In this document: in pieces, positions 58,140 to 64,000 of the stretch | How the letters are laid out: each line of letters begins with the position of its first letter | Numbering within the stretch: the first letter of the stretch is position 1 | Assembly (NCBI RefSeq): GCF_031457495.1 | Contig: NZ_JAVDWM010000001.1 | Span: 558,001-622,000, forward strand | Length of the DNA stretch: 64,000 bases | Direction of reading: 5' to 3' | DNA from: Sphingopyxis sp. BE259 | Lineage (GTDB): Bacteria > Pseudomonadota > Alphaproteobacteria > Sphingomonadales > Sphingomonadaceae | Made by a program: the position numbers and the translations under genes | Notes under the pieces: generated by a model | Seen by the model: only the letters and a program-made list of their open reading frames with translations | What the model was told of the DNA's origin: nothing | Database searches by the model: none

Positions 58140-59938
58140 TCCGATATCTGATGCCGTTGGCGCTGCTGCTCGCGCCGCTCCCCGCGATTGCCGACGAAGC
58201 AGCGGTGCGCGCCCGGCCCGCGAGTGACGAGGTCATCTATTTTGTCCTCCCCGACCGGTTCGAGAACGGTGACGCCGCGAACGACAAAGGCGGGCTGAAG
58301 GGCGACCGGCTGGCAACGGGCTATGATCCGACCACCAAAGGCTTCTATCACGGCGGCGACCTCGCGGGGCTGACCAGGCGGCTCGACTATATCCAGGGGC
58401 TGGGCGCGACCGCGATCTGGTTCGCCCCGGTGTTCAGGAACAAGCCGGTGCAGGGGCCAAAGGGCGACGAGAGCGCGGGCTATCACGGCTATTGGGTGAC
58501 CGATTTTACCCAGGTCGATCCGCATTTCGGCAGCAACGCCGAATTCAAGGCCTTCGTCGATGCCGCGCACGCGCGCGGGATGAAGGTCTATATGGACATC
58601 ATCACCAACCACACCGCCGACGTGATCCGCTATCAGGAAGGCGAGGCCGAGGGTTTCCGTTACCGCAGCCTGGCCGACTACCCCTTTTCGCGGCGCGGCG
58701 GGCTGACCGGCCGGGCAATCAATCCGGGCTTTGCGGGCGACCATGTCGCCGATGCGGACAATTGGACAAAGCTGACCGATCCGGCGTTCGCCTACACCCC
58801 CGTCGTGCCGCAGGGCGAGGCGCAGGTGAAGGTTCCGGCGTGGCTCAACGACCCGATCTATTACCACAACCGCGGCAACAGCGACTGGGCTGGCGAATCG
58901 GCGCTTTATGGCGATTTTTCGGGGCTCGACGACCTTGCGACCGAAAACCCGCGCGTCGTCGCAGGGTTCATCGACATCTATGCCCGCTGGATCGACGAAT
59001 TCGGCATCGACGGCTTTCGCATCGACACCGCCAAGCATGTGAACCCCGAATTCTGGCGGGCGTTCGTCCCGGCGATGCAGGCGCGCGCCAAGGCGCGCGG
59101 CATCCCGAACTTCCACATTTTCGGCGAGGTCTATATCGACGGCGTCGATCCGGGGTCGCTCGCTGCCTATACCCACACCGCCGACCTGCCCGCGGTGCTC
59201 GATTTCAGCTTCGCGCGCGCCGCGATCGATACGGTCAGCGGGACCAAAGGGACCGACCAGTTTGGGCGGCTGTTCGACGGCGATGTACTCTACAAGGGCG
59301 GCGCCGACGCTGCACTCCAGCTGCCGACCTTCCTCGGCAACCATGACATGGGGCGCTTTGCAATGTTCGTGAAGGCGGCGAACCCCGGCGCGAGCGATGC
59401 CGAGCTGCTGCAACGCGTGATGCTGGGGCACAGTTTGATGCTGACGCTGCGCGGGGTGCCGACGATCTATTATGGCGACGAACAGGGGTTCGTGTCCGAC
59501 GGCAACGACCAGCTGGCGCGCGAAAATATGTTCGCGTCGAAGGTCGCGGTCTATAACGACAATGATCTGATCGGCACCGATGCGACGACCGCAACCGCGA
59601 GTTTCGATACCGCGCACCCCCTCTATCGCCATATCGCCGCACTCGCCGGCATTCGCCGCAAGACCCCGGCGCTGATGCGCGGCGGCACCAAGGTGCGCGC
59701 CTTTTCCGACAAGCCGGGACTGCTGGCGGTTTCGCGCTTCGATCCCGCGACGGGGCGCGAGGTCGTGCTCGCCTTCAATACGTCTGCAACACAATTGTCG
59801 GCGACGATTGCCATCGATATGAAAAGCACGGTCTTTACCGCGCTCAAAGGCGACTGCCCGGCCGCTGCTGCGGCACCGGGCAGCTTGCCGCTTACCCTTC
59901 CTCCCTTCGGCACCATCATCTGCCAGGCCAGCGAATAA
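58136..59938 (+). CDS. Secreted GH13 alpha-amylase-family enzyme
   Basis: A 600-residue enzyme with a signal peptide (MIRYLMPLALLLAPLPAIAD). GH13 motifs: DIITNHTADV (region I), FRIDTAKHV (nucleophile Asp297), FHIFGEVY (acid/base Glu331) and FLGNHDMGRF (transition-state Asp404). It has an all-beta C-terminal domain. It hydrolyses alpha-glucan, probably in the periplasm, converting imported oligosaccharides to shorter ones. ATGA overlap couples it to the halogenase-like gene. Confidence 0.94.
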   Translation: MIRYLMPLALLLAPLPAIADEAAVRARPASDEVIYFVLPDRFENGDAANDKGGLKGDRLATGYDPTTKGFYHGGDLAGLTRRLDYIQGLGATAIWFAPVFRNKPVQGPKGDESAGYHGYWVTDFTQVDPHFGSNAEFKAFVDAAHARGMKVYMDIITNHTADVIRYQEGEAEGFRYRSLADYPFSRRGGLTGRAINPGFAGDHVADADNWTKLTDPAFAYTPVVPQGEAQVKVPAWLNDPIYYHNRGNSDWAGESALYGDFSGLDDLATENPRVVAGFIDIYARWIDEFGIDGFRIDTAKHVNPEFWRAFVPAMQARAKARGIPNFHIFGEVYIDGVDPGSLAAYTHTADLPAVLDFSFARAAIDTVSGTKGTDQFGRLFDGDVLYKGGADAALQLPTFLGNHDMGRFAMFVKAANPGASDAELLQRVMLGHSLMLTLRGVPTIYYGDEQGFVSDGNDQLARENMFASKVAVYNDNDLIGTDATTATASFDTAHPLYRHIAALAGIRRKTPALMRGGTKVRAFSDKPGLLAVSRFDPATGREVVLAFNTSATQLSATIAIDMKSTVFTALKGDCPAAAAAPGSLPLTLPPFGTIICQASE

Positions 59939-59951
59939 CCGGAACCCCAGC

Positions 59952-61595
59952 GTGACGACCAATCCCTCCCTTGTCCAAGACCAGCCTGCCACCACCGCGG
60001 CGACACCGTGGTGGAAGGGCGCGGCGATCTATCAGGTCTATCCGCGCAGCTTTGCCGATTCGAATGGCGATGGCATCGGTGACCTGGCGGGCATCACCGC
60101 GCGGCTCGATTACATCGCCTCGCTGGGGGTCGATGCGATCTGGCTGTCGCCCTTCTACCCCTCGCCAATGGACGATTTCGGGTATGACATCGCCGATTAT
60201 TGCGGGGTCGATCCGATCTTTGGCAGCCTTGCCGATTTCGACGCGCTGGTCACCCGCGCCCATGCGCTGGGGCTGAAGGTCACCACCGATTTGGTGTTCG
60301 CGCATACCTCCGACCAGCACAGCTGGTTCGGCGAAAGCCGCGCGAGTAGGGACAATCCCAAGGCCGACTGGTATGTCTGGGCCGACGCCAAGGCTGACGG
60401 GTCGCCGCCGACCAACTGGCAGTCGGTGTTTGGCGGCCCGGCGTGGACGTGGGACGCGCGGCGCGGCCAATATTATATGCACAATTTCCTCGGCACCCAG
60501 CCGCAGCTCAATGTGCACAATCGCGATGTGCAGGATGCACTGCTCGCTGTCGTGCGCTTCTGGCTCGACCGCGGCGTCGACGGGTTTCGTATCGATGCAA
60601 TCAATTTTGCGATGCACGACCCGGCCCTGCGCGACAATCCGCCAGCGCCGCCGTCGAACAAGGTCCGCACCCGGCCGTTCGATTTCCAGCAGAAAATCTA
60701 TAACCAGTCGCACCCCGACATCCCGCTGTTCCTCGAACGCATCCGCGCGCTGACCGATCAATATGACGGCAGCTTCACCGTCGCCGAAGTCGGCGGCGAC
60801 GATGCGGTGCGAGAAATGAAGTTGTTTACCGCGGGCACAAAACGGCTCGACAGCGCCTATGGCTTCGATTTCCTCTATGCCGACCGCCTGACCCCGCAAC
60901 TGGTGCGCGAAGCGGCTGAGCAATGGCCCGATACGCCGGGCGTCGGCTGGCCAAGTTGGGCGTTTGAGAACCACGACGCGCCGCGCGCGGTATCGCGCTG
61001 GACCCCCGATGGTGTCGATCCCGCCGCCTTTGCGCGGATGAAAATGGCGCTGCTGTGCGCCCTGCGCGGCAATATCATCATCTATAATGGCGAGGAACTC
61101 GGGCTCGATCAGGTCGAGATTCCGTTCGAACTGGTGCAGGATCCCGAGGCGCGCAAGAATTGGCCGCTCACCCTGTCGCGCGATGGCGCGCGCACCCCGC
61201 TGCCCTGGGCCGCAGGTGAGGACCATGCCGGTTTCTCCGCCGCCGATCCGTGGCTGCCGCTTGGCCCGGCGCACCGCGAACTGGCGGTCGACCGTCAGCA
61301 GGACGACGATCGCTCGCTGCTCAACCTGACGCGGCGGTTCGTCGCGTTGCGCGCCGCGCATCCGGCACTGCGCCTGGGCCGCGATGCCGGCTGGATTGCC
61401 GAGGGCGACCTGCTCGGTTTCGACCGTATCGCCGGGAACCAGCATCTGCGCTGCCTGTTCAACCTGGGCGGCGAGGCGATCGATATTGCCGCGCATGGCA
61501 AGGACGGCGACGTATTCATCGTGCTTAACGGCGCCGATCGGGCAACATTGCCGCCCGGCGGCGCGCTCTGGCTTGACATTAAAGGAACAAATTGA
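59952..61595 (+). CDS. GH13 alpha-glucosidase (GH13_23-like)
   Basis: A 547-residue enzyme without a signal peptide, therefore cytoplasmic. It begins at a GTG 13 bases after the amylase stop. GH13 motifs: DLVFAHTSDQH, GFRIDAINF (nucleophile Asp215), VAEVGGDDA (acid/base Glu279) and ENHDAPR (Asp342). The VPRSFADSNGDGIGD-type signature (YQVYPRSFADSNGDGIGDL) marks the alpha-glucosidase/oligo-1,6-glucosidase branch. It converts maltose and short maltodextrins into glucose. The 3' end overlaps the next start as TGATG. Confidence 0.94.
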   Translation: MTTNPSLVQDQPATTAATPWWKGAAIYQVYPRSFADSNGDGIGDLAGITARLDYIASLGVDAIWLSPFYPSPMDDFGYDIADYCGVDPIFGSLADFDALVTRAHALGLKVTTDLVFAHTSDQHSWFGESRASRDNPKADWYVWADAKADGSPPTNWQSVFGGPAWTWDARRGQYYMHNFLGTQPQLNVHNRDVQDALLAVVRFWLDRGVDGFRIDAINFAMHDPALRDNPPAPPSNKVRTRPFDFQQKIYNQSHPDIPLFLERIRALTDQYDGSFTVAEVGGDDAVREMKLFTAGTKRLDSAYGFDFLYADRLTPQLVREAAEQWPDTPGVGWPSWAFENHDAPRAVSRWTPDGVDPAAFARMKMALLCALRGNIIIYNGEELGLDQVEIPFELVQDPEARKNWPLTLSRDGARTPLPWAAGEDHAGFSAADPWLPLGPAHRELAVDRQQDDDRSLLNLTRRFVALRAAHPALRLGRDAGWIAEGDLLGFDRIAGNQHLRCLFNLGGEAIDIAAHGKDGDVFIVLNGADRATLPPGGALWLDIKGTN

Positions 61596-63643
61596 TGCGG
61601 ACCCTGATTGCCACTGCCGCGCTGCTTGCCGCGACCGCGACCCCCGCGCTGGCGCAGGATGCGCGCCCGTCGCAGACCGCGACCTCGCCCGACGGCAGCC
61701 TGGTGCTCACCGTATCGACCGACAACGACCAGCGCCCGACCTGGTCATTGTCGCGCAAGGGCAAGCTGCTCATCGCGCCGTCGAAGCTGGGTTTCCTGAT
61801 GGCCGACCGCGTGGGGTTGCAACGCGGTTTTGCGATCGAGGGCGCCGACAAGGCCAGCGCCGACGGGCAATGGGAATTGCCGTGGGGCGAGCGCCGGTTC
61901 GTGCGCGATCACCATAATGAACTGCTGGTGCGGTTTCGCCAGCATGAAAGCTGGGGCGGCCATGCGCTCAACGTCCGCTTCCGGCTGTTCGACGACGGCA
62001 TCGGTTTTCGGTACGAGCTGCCCGAACAGGCGGGGCTGAAGACCGCCAAGATTGTCGATGAGATCACCGAATTCGACATCGCGGCGCCCGGCACCGCCTG
62101 GTGGATCACCGCGGGCGAGTGGAACCGCTACGAACAGATTTATCAAAAGACCCCGATCGATGCGGTCGCCACCGCGCACACGCCAATGACGATGCGGCTC
62201 GACGACGGCACCCATCTGGCGTTTCACGAAGCGGCGCTGGTCGATTATTCGGGCATGTGGCTGAAACGCGCCGAGGGGCGGCTGTTCCGTTCGACGCTGT
62301 CGCCCTCGTCGCGCGGGCCGCGCGTCATCCGCGACTTGCCGTTCAACACCCCCTGGCGCACGATCCGGATCACCGACGATGCCGCGGGACTCGTCGAAAG
62401 CGACCTGGAGCTTAACCTCAACGAACCCAATAAGCTCGGCGATGTCAGCTGGGTCAAGCCGATGAAATATATCGGCATCTGGTGGGGGATGATCCGCGGC
62501 GACTGGAGCTGGGCCGAGGGGCCGAACCATGGCGCAACCACCGCGCGGACCAAGCAATATATCGATTTCGCCGCCAAACATGGGTTCGGCGGGGTGCTGG
62601 TCGAGGGCTGGAACAAGGGCTGGGAAAGCAATTGGTTCGGGCATGGCGACGCCTATAGCTTTACCCAGGCCTATCCCGATTTTGACCTCAAGGCCGTGAC
62701 CGACCACGCCCGCAAAAAGGGCGTTACGCTGATCGGCCACCATGAAACCGGCGGCAACATCGCGGTCTATGAAGCGCAGCTTGAAGACGCCATGAAGCTC
62801 TATGGCGACCTCGGCGTCCGGGCGGTCAAGACCGGCTATGTCGCCGACGCGGGCGGGATTATCGCGCCAGGCGATGCGCCGGGCGAGACGCGCATGGAAT
62901 GGCACGACGGCCAGCGGCAGGTGCAGCATCATCAAAAGGTCGTCGAGACCGCGGCAAAATATAAGGTTGCGGTCAATCCGCACGAACCGGTCAAGGACAC
63001 CGGGTTGCGCCGGACTTACCCCAATTGGGTGGCGCGCGAGGGCGCACGCGGCATGGAATATAATAGCTGGAGCGCCTTTGCGAACGGCGGTCCCGACCAT
63101 GAGCCGACATTGGTCTATACGCGCATGTTGTCGGGGCCGATGGACTATACGCCCGGGGTCTTGAGCCTCGTCGGCGGCGAAGGGCGGCCGCACGCCTCGA
63201 CCCTTGCAAAGCAGCTGGGACTCTATCTTGCCATTTATTCGCCGATCCAGATGGCGGCCGACTTCATCGAAAATCTGGAAAAGCATCCGCGCGAGCTGGA
63301 GTTTATCAAGGTCGTTCCCGCCGATTGGGCCGACAGCCACCTGATCGCGGGTGAGGTTGGCGATTATGCGATTTTTGCGCGCAAGGACCGGAACAGCGCC
63401 GACTGGTATGTCGGCGGGGTCAACGACGGCACCGAACGCACGCTGACGCTGGGGTTCGACTTTCTCGACGCGGACAAGACCTACACCGCGACGATCTACA
63501 AGGATGGCGAAGGCGCGACCTATCTGACCGAAGCGCGGCACAAGATCGCCTATGAAACGATCAAGGTGAAGAAGGGCGATTCCTACAAGCTATGGCTCGC
63601 CCCCGGCGGCGGCGCGGCGATCCGGCTTCACCCAGCCAAGTAA
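61595..63643 (+). CDS. Secreted GH97 alpha-glucosidase (SusB-like)
   Basis: A 682-residue exported enzyme with signal peptide (RTLIATAALLAATATPALA). The GH97 catalytic region shows GHHETGGN (Glu384), NPHEPVKDTGLRRTYPN (Glu464) and RGMEYNSW (Glu488), the glutamate set of the inverting SusB subtype, not the aspartate set of retaining GH97. It cleaves maltooligosaccharides from the non-reducing end, probably in the periplasm. AAAGGA precedes the ATG at 61595; a TTG one codon earlier is possible. Confidence 0.94.
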   Translation: MRTLIATAALLAATATPALAQDARPSQTATSPDGSLVLTVSTDNDQRPTWSLSRKGKLLIAPSKLGFLMADRVGLQRGFAIEGADKASADGQWELPWGERRFVRDHHNELLVRFRQHESWGGHALNVRFRLFDDGIGFRYELPEQAGLKTAKIVDEITEFDIAAPGTAWWITAGEWNRYEQIYQKTPIDAVATAHTPMTMRLDDGTHLAFHEAALVDYSGMWLKRAEGRLFRSTLSPSSRGPRVIRDLPFNTPWRTIRITDDAAGLVESDLELNLNEPNKLGDVSWVKPMKYIGIWWGMIRGDWSWAEGPNHGATTARTKQYIDFAAKHGFGGVLVEGWNKGWESNWFGHGDAYSFTQAYPDFDLKAVTDHARKKGVTLIGHHETGGNIAVYEAQLEDAMKLYGDLGVRAVKTGYVADAGGIIAPGDAPGETRMEWHDGQRQVQHHQKVVETAAKYKVAVNPHEPVKDTGLRRTYPNWVAREGARGMEYNSWSAFANGGPDHEPTLVYTRMLSGPMDYTPGVLSLVGGEGRPHASTLAKQLGLYLAIYSPIQMAADFIENLEKHPRELEFIKVVPADWADSHLIAGEVGDYAIFARKDRNSADWYVGGVNDGTERTLTLGFDFLDADKTYTATIYKDGEGATYLTEARHKIAYETIKVKKGDSYKLWLAPGGGAAIRLHPAK

Positions 63644-63737
63644 ATCGCGCGCTTCGCCGCCGTATCTTTGCCATCGTTTACGCGGCTTTTACCAGTTCTG
63701 GTGCATGCCATTTCCCGATGTTTATGGCTGGGGATAA

Positions 63738-64000
63738 ATGATGGACAGCATGCGCGGACTGCTTTCGGGCAGCCACGACCAGGACGACGGGGCGATCGAT
63801 GCGCCCGCGTCGGTCGGTGTCGATGAACGGCGGATGCAGGTGCGCGCCTATAATTATTGGGCTTCGCTGCTCGCCGACCGCGCTTATCCGTCGGTCGAGG
63901 ATCTCGATCTGGAGGGCGCCGACTTCGGGTCGAACGCCGTGCTGCTCGACTTTACCGCCGGGGTCGAAAATCCCGGTATCGCCTTCGTCGGCGACCGGCT
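63738..64000 (+). CDS. PAS-domain (PAS_5-like) protein, N-terminal part
   Basis: The last 263 bases encode about 87 residues before the edge. After an acidic start, YNYWASLLADRAYPSVEDLDLEGADFGSNAVLLDFTAG matches the alphaproteobacterial PAS_5 family opening (the Y-W-x-x-L-x-x-x-R-x-x-P-S segment). ATGATG gives two possible starts with GGGGATAA upstream. The rest, possibly a signalling domain, is outside the window. It is 94 bases after the GH97 gene on the same strand. Confidence 0.8.
   Translation, partial: MMDSMRGLLSGSHDQDDGAIDAPASVGVDERRMQVRAYNYWASLLADRAYPSVEDLDLEGADFGSNAVLLDFTAGVENPGIAFVGDR

Noticed and set aside
58088..59995. Long open frame antisense to the GH13 amylase
   Set aside because: Same reason: the sense frame has all GH13 motifs, the antisense has none.
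61745..63541. Long open frame antisense to the GH97 gene
   Set aside because: Codon-shadow sequence, opposite to a gene with intact catalytic residues.
1..64000. CRISPR array, prophage or insertion sequence
   Set aside because: No evenly spaced repeat array, transposase, integrase or phage structural gene is visible; the inverted repeats found are short non-coding elements.

Overview
The window is chromosomal DNA of a GC-rich alphaproteobacterium, most likely a sphingomonad close to Sphingopyxis. The evidence is the gene content and order (secB/murJ; rpmH-rnpA-yidD-yidC-yihA; smc next to two DsbA-like genes, a DUF721 gene and mutY; pcm-tolC-popZ), two large TonB-dependent receptors, a PopZ homologue, and a starch/maltodextrin locus with a LacI regulator and a halogenase-like flavoprotein. 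No phage, insertion sequence, CRISPR array or plasmid gene was seen. This genus assignment is inferred from the genes, not from a marker-gene search.

Layout. 1-10.2 kb: housekeeping genes for the cell envelope, secretion and ribosome (murJ start, secB, a Tim44-like gene, mltA, Smr, dapE, a cupin, a GST, yihA, yidC, yidD, rnpA, rpmH), separated by several palindromic dispersed repeats. 10.3-11.4 kb: an entericidin-like lipoprotein and a secreted ClpP-fold-like protein. 11.45-16.9 kb: nine tightly packed minus-strand genes. They begin with a TetR regulator whose promoter carries its own probable operator, followed by three VOC (glyoxalase-fold) proteins, DUF4287, two GSTs, a tandem DUF1428 protein and an SRPBCC protein. 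This is the best candidate for a little-described system, probably for handling a small electrophile or xenobiotic. 17-22.7 kb: comM, small proteins, an M23 peptidase overlapping a bactofilin, and a large membrane ICMT-like protein. 22.7-31.6 kb: a TonB receptor, gshA, two secreted repeat-rich proteins coupled by a TTGA overlap, and rsmE.

31.8-45.3 kb: a TadG/TadE/TadE operon, ubiA, a PepSY protein, smc, two DsbA-like proteins, DUF721, then a mutY-serine hydrolase-nudC operon. 45.4-52.2 kb: popZ (with a CtrA-like site upstream), tolC, pcm, tRNA-Cys(GCA), a ROK fructokinase, AMP nucleosidase and a peroxiredoxin.

52.3-63.6 kb: an alpha-glucan utilisation locus. A divergent LacI-family gene faces a TonB receptor, a terminator-like hairpin, a tryptophan-halogenase-like flavoprotein, a secreted GH13 amylase, a cytoplasmic GH13 alpha-glucosidase and a secreted GH97 glucosidase. 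Probable logic: the receptor imports maltodextrins, the GH13 and GH97 enzymes hydrolyse them, and LacI senses a product. The last 260 bases hold the start of a PAS-domain protein.
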